Source of the DNA: Luteimonas sp. J29
Lineage (GTDB): Bacteria > Pseudomonadota > Gammaproteobacteria > Xanthomonadales > Xanthomonadaceae
Assembly (NCBI RefSeq): GCF_000472505.1
Contig: NZ_AWZR01000004.1
Span: 255,972-319,971, forward strand
DNA: 64,000 nt
Direction of reading: 5' to 3'
Each line of letters opens with the position of its first letter. Positions within the stretch are counted from its first letter, which is position 1. Positions 38,200 to 49,066 of this stretch are shown here, piece after piece. The notes beneath the pieces are model-generated. The model did not search any database. It saw only the letters and a list, made by a program, of their open reading frames with translations, and was not told the DNA's origin. The position numbers and the translations under genes are program-made.

Positions 38200-40005
38200 A
38201 TGGCGATATCGCAGGAGCAGGCCGCGACCGGCCTGAGCCCGCTGCCGGACGCGCCGGTGGCGCTGATCCGGCTGGACGCGGAGGGCAGGGTGCTGGCGGT
38301 CAACCGGGCCGCGGTCGACCTGCTCGACCTCGGCGGCGCGCTCGCCGACCCCGGCGCGCTGGACAGCCGCTGCATCTGGGGCCTGTCCGCGGCCGACCTG
38401 CAGGGCGAGGAAGGCGTGTGGGTGGCCTCCGGCGCCGACCCCGCACGCCGGGTCTGCTACCAGCACGACCGCGACTGCGGCGGCTGGCTGCTGTCGCTGC
38501 CCGACGCCGAAACCGCCGCGCTCTGGCGCGAACGCGCCGCCCCGGTCGCCCCGCCCGCGTCCCTGCCCGCGCCCGCGCAGGCCGACGACGCCCAGCGGCT
38601 GCTGTCGCTGGTCGGCGATCGCCTGGCGGCCTGCGAACTCGACCTCGCGCTGGACCCCGAACTCGCCGCGCAGCCGCAGGCGCGGCGCCTGGCCGCAGGC
38701 TTCGGCAACCTCGCCGAGGCGATCCGCCAGGCCGTGGCGCTGTCGGTGCAGGTCGCGTCCGAGGTCCCGCACGTGGTGGCCGAGAACGACGAGATGGTGC
38801 GCCAGTCGCAGGCCCAGGTGGACGCCCTGGCCACGGTCGAGGAGGCCACCCGCGAACTGCTGGCCGGCCTCGACGGCATCGGCCACGACCTGCGCGCGGT
38901 CAACGAGGTCGCGGCCAGCGCCGACGACAGCGTGCGCGAAGGCACCGCCGCCGCGCGCGCCCTCGCCGCGGCGATGGCCGCGGTGCAGGAAAGCTCGGCG
39001 CGTGCCAACGAGGTCATCGAGGTGATCGACATGGTCGCCTTCCAGACCAATATCCTGTCGATCAACGCCAGCATCGAGGCCGCGCACGCCGGTCCCGCCG
39101 GGCGCGGCTTCGCCGTGGTCGCGAGCGAGATCCGGCGCCTGGCCGAGCGCGCCGCCGACGCCGCGCGCGACGTGCGCCGGATCATCGAGGAGAACGGCGT
39201 GGCGCTGGGCGAGGGCGCCGAGTCCGCGCGCCGCACCGAGGAGGTGCTCGGCGGCATCGGCAGCCTGCTCGGCCGCGCCAGCGCCGCGGTCGAAGCCGTG
39301 GCCCGCGGCGTCGAGCAGCAGGGCGAGGCCATCATCGGCATCGACCGCGCGGTGACCCGGGTGGCCGAGCTCGGCCGCAGCAACCTCGAGCACGCCGCGC
39401 GCGTGGCCGAGCGCAGCGAAGCGCTGGGCGCCGGCGCCGGCGAGCTGCGCGACTGCGTCGGCCTGTTCCGCCTGCCCGCCGATCCGCTGCGCGAGGCGCG
39501 CCACGCCCGCGTGTACGAACTGGCCAGCGAGACCGCGGGCAAGGTCGGGGCCGCGTTCGAACACGCGCTGGCGCAGGGCTGGATCGATGAGGACGCGCTG
39601 TTCTCGCGCGACTACACCCGGATCGAGGGCATCGAGCCGCCGCGCTACGAGACCGGCTTCGACGCCCTGTGCGACGAGCTGCTGCCGCCGCTGCAGGAGC
39701 CGGTGGCGACCGCGCACCCGTGGATCGTGTTCGCGATCTGCGCCAATCCCGACGGCTACGTGCCGACCCACAACGACCGCTTCCGCCAGCCGCTTACCGG
39801 CGACCCGAAGCGCGACCTGGTCGGCAACCGCACCAAGCGCATCTTCGACGACCGCGTCGGCCGCAGCGTGGGCGCGCACACCGACCGCTACCGCCTGCAG
39901 GTGTACCGCCGCGACACCGGGCAGATCATGTTCGACCTGTCGGTGCCAATCCACGTCGACGGCCGCCACTGGGGCGGGTTCCGCGTCGGCTATACCCTCG
40001 ACTGA
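38200..40005 (+). CDS. soluble methyl-accepting chemotaxis protein with PAS-like N-terminus
   Basis: A 601-aa receptor without transmembrane segments, hence cytoplasmic. The N-terminus (18-60, PVALIRLDAEGRVLAVNRA) is PAS-like. A coiled-coil signalling domain contains the hairpin tip FQTNILSINASIEAAHAG, then GRGFAVVASEIRRLAERA. After the signalling helices, about 160 C-terminal residues form a separate domain with the motif GNRTKRIFDDRVG and end GGFRVGYTLD. That C-terminal sensor is the unusual part. No other chemotaxis genes are nearby. A GGGGGGAGA ribosome-binding site precedes ATG 38200. Confidence 0.88.
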   Translation: MAISQEQAATGLSPLPDAPVALIRLDAEGRVLAVNRAAVDLLDLGGALADPGALDSRCIWGLSAADLQGEEGVWVASGADPARRVCYQHDRDCGGWLLSLPDAETAALWRERAAPVAPPASLPAPAQADDAQRLLSLVGDRLAACELDLALDPELAAQPQARRLAAGFGNLAEAIRQAVALSVQVASEVPHVVAENDEMVRQSQAQVDALATVEEATRELLAGLDGIGHDLRAVNEVAASADDSVREGTAAARALAAAMAAVQESSARANEVIEVIDMVAFQTNILSINASIEAAHAGPAGRGFAVVASEIRRLAERAADAARDVRRIIEENGVALGEGAESARRTEEVLGGIGSLLGRASAAVEAVARGVEQQGEAIIGIDRAVTRVAELGRSNLEHAARVAERSEALGAGAGELRDCVGLFRLPADPLREARHARVYELASETAGKVGAAFEHALAQGWIDEDALFSRDYTRIEGIEPPRYETGFDALCDELLPPLQEPVATAHPWIVFAICANPDGYVPTHNDRFRQPLTGDPKRDLVGNRTKRIFDDRVGRSVGAHTDRYRLQVYRRDTGQIMFDLSVPIHVDGRHWGGFRVGYTLD

Positions 40006-40091
40006 ACGGCCGGTGGCCACGCCCCGCCCGGGCGTGGCGGCCGCATGTACCATCGGGCCGGCGCAGTCCATCGCGCGGACAGGGGGATTCG

Positions 40092-40682
40092 ATGACAGGC
40101 AAGACCGACGGGCGCGCCTGCGCCTGGCTCCTCGCCCTGCTGGCGCTGGCCGCGGCCGGCGCGCCTGCGTACGGCGAGGCACCCGACGGGGCCGGCGCCG
40201 GGGCGCCGCAACGCAGCATCGCCAGCGCGCAGGAGTTCCTGCGCCAGGTGCTGCCCGGCAACCGCTACGTCTCCACGTTCATGGCCGGGCTGCTCGAGAA
40301 GGCGCGGCGCGAAGGCCTGCGCGGCAGCTTCGAACCGCTGCCGGCGATCGTCGACGCCAACCCGGTGGCCGAGTGCCGCTCGATGCTGCTGGCCGACATC
40401 GAGGGCACCGATTTCGTGGTGCGCGACCGCGCCACCGGCGACGGCGCGGTCAGCAACCTCGCCGACCTGGTCAACGATGGCCTGGTCGGCAGCCCGGACG
40501 GGTTCGACTTCGGCAGCATCCGCGCGCTGCACCGCGCCGGCCCGCGCGTGCACCTGCGCTTCGCCGGCGAGCAGCTCGATGCCGTGGTGCACATGGAGGG
40601 CGAGGAGATCGCCGGACGCGTGTACGAGGCCTTCGACTACCTGCGGCGTCGCTGCGACGCGGCGGCCGCGACCGGGTTCTGA
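40092..40682 (+). CDS. exported protein of unknown function
   Basis: A 196-aa protein with a signal peptide (about 1-27, ending APAYG). The mature part contains a conserved-looking segment EFLRQVLPGNRYVSTFMAG and a predicted alpha/beta region, but no recognised family. A strong AGGGGG precedes ATG 40092. Its last 46 bp overlap the convergent Dph6-like gene, so one of the two ends may be shorter than drawn. Confidence 0.65.
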   Translation: MTGKTDGRACAWLLALLALAAAGAPAYGEAPDGAGAGAPQRSIASAQEFLRQVLPGNRYVSTFMAGLLEKARREGLRGSFEPLPAIVDANPVAECRSMLLADIEGTDFVVRDRATGDGAVSNLADLVNDGLVGSPDGFDFGSIRALHRAGPRVHLRFAGEQLDAVVHMEGEEIAGRVYEAFDYLRRRCDAAAATGF

Positions 40683-41425
40683 GCCGCCCCGCCCGGCGGG
40701 GCGAGCGTGAAGTCGGCGATCGCGAAGCGCCCGTCGCGCAGCCGCCGCCCCGCCGGCGCCAGCGCCAGCGGGGCGTCGAACATCGGCCCGGCGTGGACGC
40801 AGGTGTGGAACTCGCCGTTCTCGCCGCAGGGGTCCACGCCGGCGGGGAGGGCGTCGAGCAGGTCCGCGTCGAACTCGCGGCCGGCGAAGTCGCCGTCGAG
40901 CTGGTCGGTGTCGACGCAGCTCAGCCGCGCGCGCAGGCCGCCGCGCAGCATCTCGCGCGCGAGCAGGGCGGTGTCGAGCCCGAACAGCGGCGTCTCCACC
41001 GTCCAGCCGATGCGCGCCATCTGGGCGACGCGCCACTCGCGGATGTCGGCCAGGAACAGGTCGCCGAACGCCACCGTGCGCAGTTCGGGCCAGCGCGTGG
41101 CCGCCGCCCGCAGCGCGTCGGCCATGGCCCCGACGTAGGCGTCGTTGCCGCTGCCGGCGCGCAGCGGCACCTCCAGCAGCGGCAGTCCGGCGGCGCGCGC
41201 CTGGGCGCGCAGCACCTCGCGCGCCACCTCCTGCAGGGTGGTGCGTCCGTCCTCGCGCCCCACCGTGCTCAGCAGGCCCACGACCTCGACCTCGCCCCGC
41301 TGCCGCAGCGCGTGCAGGGTCCAGGCCGCGTCCTTGCCGCCGCTCCAGGCCAGCAGCAGCGGTGTCCGTCCGGCGCTCACGCCGCCCGGCCCCGCGCCGG
41401 CCGCCGGGGTTTTGCATTCGTCCAA
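40637..41425 (-). CDS. Dph6/DUF71-like adenine nucleotide alpha hydrolase
   Basis: A 262-aa PP-loop ATPase related to diphthine--ammonia ligase. The ATP loop is LLLAWSGGKDAAWTLHAL at about 23-40. The block AFGDLFLADIREWR and the GENGEFHTCVHAGPMF motif follow, the latter being the DUF71 hallmark. The bacterial role is unclear because diphthamide is absent from bacteria. The C-terminus overlaps the convergent exported-protein gene by 46 bp. Divergent from the ThuA-like gene across 59 bp. Confidence 0.85.
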   Translation of the reverse strand: MDECKTPAAGAGPGGVSAGRTPLLLAWSGGKDAAWTLHALRQRGEVEVVGLLSTVGREDGRTTLQEVAREVLRAQARAAGLPLLEVPLRAGSGNDAYVGAMADALRAAATRWPELRTVAFGDLFLADIREWRVAQMARIGWTVETPLFGLDTALLAREMLRGGLRARLSCVDTDQLDGDFAGREFDADLLDALPAGVDPCGENGEFHTCVHAGPMFDAPLALAPAGRRLRDGRFAIADFTLAPPGGAAQNPVAAAASQRRRR

Positions 41426-41484
41426 TCCAGGCGCGGCATCGGCATGCGAGGGTGCTCGTCCATCCGCCCCTTATCCGCGAAGCG

Positions 41485-42928
41485 ATGACCGCGATCAAGC
41501 CCGTGCTGGCCCTGCTGCTGCTGGTGCTGGGCCTGGCCGCGCCCGCCGCGGCGGCCGACCTGCCGCGGGTGCTGGTGCTCACCGGCAACGGGCCGACCCG
41601 CGAGCACGGCCAGCAGTACCCGCCCTGGGTGCACGAGTTCCAGAACGACGTGGTGGCCGAGGTGCTGGCCGACAGCGTGCAGGTCGACGTCAGCGACGAC
41701 CTGTCCGTGCTCGACGACGCGACGCTCGCGCGTTACGACGTGCTGGTGTCCAACTCGCTGTTCCTCACCCCGGACGAGGCGCAGCTCCAGGCCCTGCGCC
41801 GCTTTGTCACCGGCGGCAAGGCGCTCATGACCCTGCACTGCGGCCTGCTGAGCTTCCTCAACGCGCCGTTCTACGAGGAGATGATGGGCGGGCTGTTCAT
41901 CGGCGGCCCCGGCCACGGTGCCGGAGACCTTCGAGGTCGTACCGGGGAACCGCGAGTTCTGGTACTACGGCTACGCCTTCCGCCCCGACGCGCCGCATCC
42001 GGTCGCGACCGTGGTCGAGCCGTTCACGACCACCGACGAGCTCTACCACTTCCAGCCCAACGACCGGGCGATCGAGGTGATCGCGCGCGCCGAGAACCAT
42101 CCGGTGATGTGGGAGCGCCCGTGGGGCGCGGGCCGGGTGATGAGCCTGACCCTGGGCCACGACCGCCGCGCCAAGGACAACCCTGGCTACCGCGCGCTGC
42201 TGCGCGCGGGCATCCGCTGGCTGGCGGGCTATCCGCTGGTGCGGCCGCTGCCGGGCGCGCGCCTGGACGGCAGCGAACCGGTCGTCGTGGACTTCCTGGA
42301 CCTGGCGGACCACGCCCGCGTCCGCGGCGGCGCGCCGCTGACCTACGCGCTGGACGGCAACGACAACCCGGGCCTGGTCGAGGCCTCGGTCGCCGCCGAC
42401 GGGACCGTGGCGCTGCGCCTGGGCGGGGGGTCGGGCAGCGCCCGCCTGCGATTCAGGATCACGGCGCCCGGCGGCCTCGCCACCACGGCCGAGGCGGTGG
42501 TGGACATCGACCGCGAACGCGGCGGCAACCTCGCCGGCTACCGCGGGGTGCGCGCCAGCGTGTCGTCGGCGGAGCCGCGTCGCGACGTGATGGATCCCGC
42601 GCACCTGGTCGACGGCGACCTGCGCACGCGCTGGAGCAGCGCCTGGGTCGACGAGGCCTGGGCCATGGTCGACCTCGGCCGGACCGACCGCATCTCGCGC
42701 GTGGTCCTGCACTGGGACGAGGCCTACTCGTCGGTGTACGAGCTGCAGGTGTCCGAGGACCCGGCCGCCGGCTGGCGCACCGTGCTGCGCGAGGACGCCG
42801 GCGACGGCGGCCGCGACGAACTCCGCTTCGCGCCCGTCCAGGCGCGCTGGCTGCGGGTGCTGGGGCTGCGCCGGGCCGATCCGCGCTGGGGCCATTCCCT
42901 CCACGAGATCGAGGTCTACAATCGCTGA
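41485..42928 (+). pseudogene. exported ThuA-like and discoidin-domain protein, frameshifted
   Basis: A signal peptide (1-24, ending AAAADL) begins a ThuA-like glutamine amidotransferase fold, read to GGLFIGGP near residue 143. The continuation, from PETFEVVPGNREFWYYGYAF through the DELYHFQ ThuA block, an Ig-like beta region and a C-terminal F5/8 type C (discoidin) domain ending YNR, lies in another frame. One extra base near the CCCC at 41907-41910 accounts for the shift (total 1444 bp = 481 codons + 1). Removing it gives one protein of about 480 aa. Likely binds or modifies carbohydrate, but function uncertain. Indel, error, or true decay are all possible. Confidence 0.78.
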
Positions 42929-42953
42929 AGCCTTCCGTGACCGGCGGTGCACG

Positions 42954-43835
42954 GTGCTTCCCCACGACGACCCGGCCACCCGCCTGGAGTACCGCGAGCT
43001 GTTGCCCGGCCCGCGGCTGCGGCCGTACGTGGCCTGCTACTGGATGCTGCGCTCGCCGGAGGCGATGCGGCTGCGCGACCGCACCTTCCCCGACGGCTGC
43101 CAGGAACTGATCTTCAACATCGGCGCCCGGGTGCTGCGCTGCGACGACGGTCGCCACTGGTCGCGCAACCCGCCGGCCGAGCTGGTCGGGCAGATGACCC
43201 GGCCCTACGACGTGCTCGCCGAGAGCGAGCAGCTGTACTTCGGCGTCAAGTTCCATCCGCACGGCTTCGCCGTGTTCACCCGCGAACCGGTGGACAGCCT
43301 GCGCGACCAGTCGATCGACCTGCGCCTGCTGTTCGGTCCCGGCTTCGACGCGGTCCACGAGCGCGTGGCGACGGCGCGCGATTTCGGGGTGTTCGTCGCC
43401 GCGATGGAAGCCTGGCTGGGCGGCCTGCTGTGCGAACGGCGTGCCCAGGCCCGGGCGTTCCGCGCCGTGGAGCACGTGGTGCGCGCGTTGTTCGCCCACC
43501 CCGACGGCAGTGCGCTCGACCGGGCCATCGCCGAGGCCGGGGTGGGCCTTCGCCGGCTGCAGGGCGCGTTCCGCGAGACCACCGGTCTCAGCCCGCGCCA
43601 GCTGCGCGGGATGGTGCGGTTCCAGTCGTGCTTCGGCGGGCTGCAGGCGGGCGTGCCGTACGCGCAGCTGGCGCTGGCCTGCGGCTACTACGACCAGGCC
43701 CACTTCAACCGCGAGTTCCGCCACTACGCCGGCATGTCGCCCTCGCAGTGGAAGCGCAGCGGCGCGCCGCTCAACCGCTGGTTCCTCGATCCGTCCAGCC
43801 GCGCCTGGCTGTGCGGCGCGGGCGCGCCGGCCTGA
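42954..43835 (+). CDS. AraC-family transcriptional regulator
   Basis: A 293-aa regulator. The N-terminal ligand-type domain contains FPDGCQELIFNIGARVLR and YFGVKFHPHGF, a pattern seen in AraC proteins with a DUF6597-like region. The C-terminal HTH pair covers about 175-270, with RRLQGAFRETTGLSPRQLRGMVRFQ and the second helix in QLALACGYYDQAHFNREFRHYAGMSPSQW. Starts at GTG 42954. It lies 25 bp after the ThuA/discoidin gene and may be co-transcribed with it. Confidence 0.92.
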   Translation: MLPHDDPATRLEYRELLPGPRLRPYVACYWMLRSPEAMRLRDRTFPDGCQELIFNIGARVLRCDDGRHWSRNPPAELVGQMTRPYDVLAESEQLYFGVKFHPHGFAVFTREPVDSLRDQSIDLRLLFGPGFDAVHERVATARDFGVFVAAMEAWLGGLLCERRAQARAFRAVEHVVRALFAHPDGSALDRAIAEAGVGLRRLQGAFRETTGLSPRQLRGMVRFQSCFGGLQAGVPYAQLALACGYYDQAHFNREFRHYAGMSPSQWKRSGAPLNRWFLDPSSRAWLCGAGAPA

Positions 43836-43844
43836 GCGCCGTCT

Positions 43845-44177
43845 TCAGCGCACGTCGCGCAGTTCCCACGCGCTGCCGGCCAGCAGGCGCATGCGGTGCT
43901 TGAACACGGAACCGGGGATCGAGGTGTTCGCCACCAGCTCGATGTGCAGGTCGGACTGCGCGCCCTCGACCGTCGCCGACGGATCGGTGGCGCCGAGCGC
44001 CGGATCGACCGCGTCCGGGTCTTCCTGCGCGGCGCGCCAGCGCTGGAACAGCGCGTCGCCGCGCAGTGCCTCCTGCAGTTCGCCCGCCAGGCCGTCCGCG
44101 CCCTGGGAGCGGAACGCGAACTCGCCGGCGGCGCGGGCACGTTCCGGGTCGGGCAGGCGGATCAGGTAACGGGGCAT
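43845..44177 (-). CDS. conserved-looking small hypothetical protein
   Basis: A 110-aa protein, no signal peptide, opening MPRYLIRLPDPERARAAGEFAFRSQGADGLA. The N-terminal alternating hydrophobic strand and polar helices suggest a small alpha/beta fold. Rich in Asp and Glu (QEDPDAVDPALGATDPSATV). No family recognised. It ends 9 bp from the convergent AraC gene and begins 66 bp downstream of the DegV gene on the same strand. Confidence 0.65.
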   Translation of the reverse strand: MPRYLIRLPDPERARAAGEFAFRSQGADGLAGELQEALRGDALFQRWRAAQEDPDAVDPALGATDPSATVEGAQSDLHIELVANTSIPGSVFKHRMRLLAGSAWELRDVR

Positions 44178-44243
44178 GGTCGTGCTCGGGAGCGGGGATG
44201 GGCCACCAGCCTGGCAGCCGGGTCGTGGACGTGCCGTCGAGCC

Positions 44244-45185
44244 TCAGCCGAACGCGTGGTCGGGCGCGGCGAAGCCGACGCACACCGCGCCGCTGCCGAC
44301 ATTGACCATGCCGGTCAGGCTCATGATGCTCTCGAAGACCTCGACGCCGCGGTCGGCGCAGGCGCTGCGCAGCGCCTCGTAGCCCGGCATCGCGCGCATC
44401 TCGGACAGGTCGCCGCCGTAGCACAGGCACACGGTCGGGGTGAGCAGCCCGGCCTCGACGCGGCGCGCGGCGAACTCGAACATCGCCCGCACCGCCGGGT
44501 CGAAGCCGCGGATCTTGGCCACCGGCCCGGTTTCGCCGCGGTTGCAGGCCAGCACCGGCTTGATGTCGAGGGCGGTGCCGAGCGCGGCGCTGAACAGGCC
44601 CACGCTGCGGTCGCCCTTGTGGCGGGCGCGGTTGCGGATGTAGTAGAGGTCGCGCGGCACCAGGTAGCCCCAGGTCTGCACCGCCAGTTCCTCGAGCCGC
44701 TGCCGGATCCGGCCCGGCTCGTCGCCGGCCGCGCGCAGCCGGATCGCCTCGACCGGCAGCACGCCCTGGGCCGAGAACAGGTTGCGGGTATCGACCACGC
44801 GCAGCGCGAACGGGGTGTTGTGGCCCGCGGCCGCGCGGATCGGGCGGTACTCGTTGAGGATCGCGTAGCTGGCCTGGGTGGCGTGGTCGAAGATCGGGCT
44901 GCGGGTGCTGGTGACCGTGATGCAGAACACGTGGTCGTAGTCGACCACGAGCTTCTTCAGGAACAGGTCGCGGATCTGCTCGACGCTGAACGGGATGGTC
45001 TCGGCGCTGGCCCCGCGCTCGGCGATGTGCGAGCGCAGGTAGGCCAGGGTCTCGGCCTCGTCGCGGTAGTCGACGCGCAGCTCGTCGCCGATCCGGACCG
45101 AGATCGGCAGGATCTCCACCTGGTGTTCGCGGAGGTAATCGACCGGCAGGTCGCAGGTCGAGTCGACGACGATTCCGATGCGCAT
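44244..45185 (-). CDS. DegV family protein
   Basis: A 313-aa fatty-acid-binding-type DegV protein. The N-terminal MRIGIVVDSTCDLPVDYLREH is the family opening, followed by ISVRIGDELRVDY. The C-terminal lobe contains DIKPVLACNRGETGPVAKIRG. In other bacteria such proteins feed fatty acids to FakA-type kinases. No FakA is in the window. An AAGGAG Shine-Dalgarno precedes ATG 45185. Confidence 0.93.
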   Translation of the reverse strand: MRIGIVVDSTCDLPVDYLREHQVEILPISVRIGDELRVDYRDEAETLAYLRSHIAERGASAETIPFSVEQIRDLFLKKLVVDYDHVFCITVTSTRSPIFDHATQASYAILNEYRPIRAAAGHNTPFALRVVDTRNLFSAQGVLPVEAIRLRAAGDEPGRIRQRLEELAVQTWGYLVPRDLYYIRNRARHKGDRSVGLFSAALGTALDIKPVLACNRGETGPVAKIRGFDPAVRAMFEFAARRVEAGLLTPTVCLCYGGDLSEMRAMPGYEALRSACADRGVEVFESIMSLTGMVNVGSGAVCVGFAAPDHAFG

Positions 45186-45282
45186 GGCGCCACTCCTTCG
45201 CGGGCCGGCCACCGGGGCCGGCCCCTGCATGCGGCCGCGCCGGCGGCCGGCCCGCGCCCGCGCGGGACGCGGGCGGCGGCGC

Positions 45283-46586
45283 TCAGTCTACGCGCGCCGG
45301 GTAGGCGCGGGGCAGGGCGCCCGATTCAGGTTGCGGCGCGGGGCGCAGGTAGCGGTCGCGCAGGTCGGTCTGGCGCGAACGCATCGGGATCGCGCGTCCG
45401 CCCAGCCACACCTGGCGCGCGGTGTGGGCCACGTCGAGCGGATCGCCGCTCCACAGCACCAGGTCGGCCGACTGTCCCACGGCAATGGTGCCGATCCGGT
45501 CGGACACGCCGAACGCCTGCGCCGGCACCCGGGTCAGGCCCGCGAGCGCCGCGTCCCAGGGCAGGCCGTTGGCCACCGCGTTGCCGGCCAGCTGGCGCAC
45601 CTTGCGCGCATTGTGCGCCGCGTCGTCGGACTGGCTGAAGCCGACTTCGACGCCGGCCGCGTGCAGGCGCGCCGCGTTCTCGAGCGTGGCGCCGAGGCGG
45701 TCGAAGTCGCCCGGCAGGTTGGCGAGGGTGTCGACGAACACCGGCACGCCCGCGCGCGCCAGCTCGGGCGCCAGCTTCCAGGCCTCGGCGCCGCCGGCGA
45801 TCGCGATCTTCAGCTTGTGCTTCTGCGCCCAGCGCAGCAGCTGGCGGATGTCCGCGGCGCGGTCCACCGCCACCACCACCCGGCCGCCGCCGTCGAGGTA
45901 GCGGGCGAGCGTGGCGCGGCCGGCGGGGGTGAGCAGGGCGAAGTGCGAATCGGCCGGGATGCGGCCGCGGACCTCGTCCACCAGCTGGTCGAGCAGCATC
46001 CACTGGCCGGCGCGCGACGAGCCGCTGAGGCCCGAGGCGCGCGCGCCCAGCGACACGAACAGCACCTTCGGCCCGATCGGGTCCGGGCTGCCGTCCAGGC
46101 GCACCGTCGCGCCCTGGCCGCCGATGATCGAACCGCCCGCGGTGGTGCCGGCGTTGAGCAGGGTGAAGCCGATGCCTTCCACGCGCGCCACCGGCAGCAG
46201 GATCGATTCGGGGTTGTAGGCGAGGGTGACGTCGAACTCGGGGCGGACGGTGATGTCCTTGGCGTTCTGGCCGAGCGCGAGCGCGCCGTCGCGGGTCGAG
46301 GCCTCGCCCGAGACCTCCTCGATGCCGATCGTGGTGATGCCGCCGAAGAAGGCCGGCGTCAGCGGCTGGCCCTGCGCGTCGACCACCTGCGCCGACCCGG
46401 CCGACAGGCCGGTGCCGATCGCGGCGATGCGGCCGCCCTGCACCAGCACGTCGGTGTCCTGCAGGGTGCCGCGCGCGGTGGCGGTGTGCACGGTGGCGTT
46501 GCGGATCAGCACGTCCTGGGCGGCGGCCGACAGCGGCAGCAGCGCGGCGAGCAGCAGCGCGGCGCGGCGCAATGCGGGGCGGCGGC

Positions 46587-46590
<4 letters not shown>
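45283..46590 (-). CDS. amidohydrolase-like protein lacking the HxH motif
   Basis: A 435-aa exported member of the amidohydrolase fold with a signal peptide ending SAAAQ. It has the N-terminal beta-sandwich (VLIRNATVHTATARGTLQDTDVLVQGGRIAAIGTGL) and the C-terminal IGTIAVGQSADLVLWSGDPLD. In place of the normal TPGLIDxHxH metal site it has TPAFFGGITTIG at 78-89. The later metal-binding residues are also not evident (VVVAVDRAADI, SQSDDAAHN). It therefore looks non-catalytic. It overlaps the upstream amidohydrolase by 4 bp (ATGA). Confidence 0.87.
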
Positions 46591-47969
<1,379 letters not shown>

Positions 47970-48069
47970 GTTGGCCTCCCGGGGCATCCGGGCGACGTTA
48001 GCCGGTCGCCGCCGGGCCGGCCAGCCGCCAAAGGTCATGGTCGTGCCAGAATGCGGCGACGGAGGCGTG

Positions 48070-48846
48070 ATGAAGGACAAACACGAGATCGTCGCCAACT
48101 GGCTGCCCCGTTACACCGGGGTGCCGCTGGACCAGTTCGGCAAGTACGTGCTGTTGACCAATTTCTGCGGCTACCTTGGACATTTCGCGCGCCTGGCCGG
48201 CGCCACGGTCGTCGGCGCCGACCGGCCGATGCCCAGCGCCACCGCCGACGGCATCACCATGATCAACTTCGGCATGGGCAGCCCCAACGCCGCCACGGTC
48301 ATGGACCTGCTGTCGGCGATCGAGCCGGCCGCGATGCTGTTCCTCGGCAAGTGCGGCGGGCTCAAGCGCAAGAACCGGCTCGGCGACCTGGTGCTGCCGA
48401 TCGCCGCGATCCGCGGCGAGGGCACCTCCAACGATTACCTGCCGCCGGAAGTGCCGGCGCTGCCGGCCTTCGCCCTGCAGCGCGCGGTCTCGACCATGAT
48501 CCGCGACCTCGGCCACGACTACTGGACCGGCACCGTCTACACCACCAACCGCCGGGTCTGGGAGCACGACGACGCGTTCAAGGCGCGGCTGCGGGCGATG
48601 CGCTGCATGGCCATCGACATGGAGACCGCGACCCTGTTCGCGGCCGGCTTCGCCAACCGCATCCCGTCCGGCGCGCTGCTGCTGGTGAGCGACCAGCCGA
48701 TGGTGCCCGAGGGGGTGAAGACCGACGTCTCCGACGCGAAGGTCAGCGCCGAGTTCGTCGAGCGCCATATCCAGATCGGGATCGAGGCGCTGCGGCTGAT
48801 CCGGCGCCGCGGCAAGTCGGTGCGGCACCTGCGCTTCGACGAGTAG
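48070..48846 (+). CDS. amn: AMP nucleosidase (short form)
   Basis: Hydrolyses AMP to adenine and ribose 5-phosphate. The 258-aa sequence corresponds to the catalytic nucleoside-phosphorylase-like half of E. coli Amn (about 484 aa), without its N-terminal regulatory domain. Blocks include ADGITMINFGMGSPNAATVMDLL, MLFLGKCGGLK, EGTSNDYLPPEVPALP and CMAIDMETATLFAAGF, with the catalytic Asp region SDQPMVPEGVK. ATG 48070 has a GGAGG four bases away. Divergent from the amidohydrolase operon. Confidence 0.93.
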   Translation: MKDKHEIVANWLPRYTGVPLDQFGKYVLLTNFCGYLGHFARLAGATVVGADRPMPSATADGITMINFGMGSPNAATVMDLLSAIEPAAMLFLGKCGGLKRKNRLGDLVLPIAAIRGEGTSNDYLPPEVPALPAFALQRAVSTMIRDLGHDYWTGTVYTTNRRVWEHDDAFKARLRAMRCMAIDMETATLFAAGFANRIPSGALLLVSDQPMVPEGVKTDVSDAKVSAEFVERHIQIGIEALRLIRRRGKSVRHLRFDE

Positions 48847-48904
48847 CGCCGTCGCCCGCCGGCGGGGGCGTATGCTGGCCGCCGGTGACGCGCGAGGAGG
48901 CGCC

Positions 48905-49066
48905 ATGGCGATCGGCATCCGTCGGAACAGCCGCCGCTGCGGCCAGGGGGCGTTCGAGGTCGACCTCGCCCCTGCGGGCGGCGGCCAGTGCCAGTGCACG
49001 ATCGGCCGCAGGGCCCGTACCCGGCCGGCGTGGGGGTCGCCGGAAGCGGCGAGGGCGATCCCGTGA
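48905..49066 (+). CDS. possible small protein coupled to DUF924 gene
   Basis: An open frame of 53 codons (MAIGIRRNSRRCGQGAFEVD ... EAARAIP) has a strong GAGGAGG Shine-Dalgarno at 48895-48901. Its stop overlaps the GTG start of the DUF924 gene (GTGA). This is a typical translational coupling layout. The sequence has two Cys near QCQCT and many Arg, with no known family. It could also be an upstream leader rather than a real protein. Confidence 0.4.
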   Translation: MAIGIRRNSRRCGQGAFEVDLAPAGGGQCQCTIGRRARTRPAWGSPEAARAIP

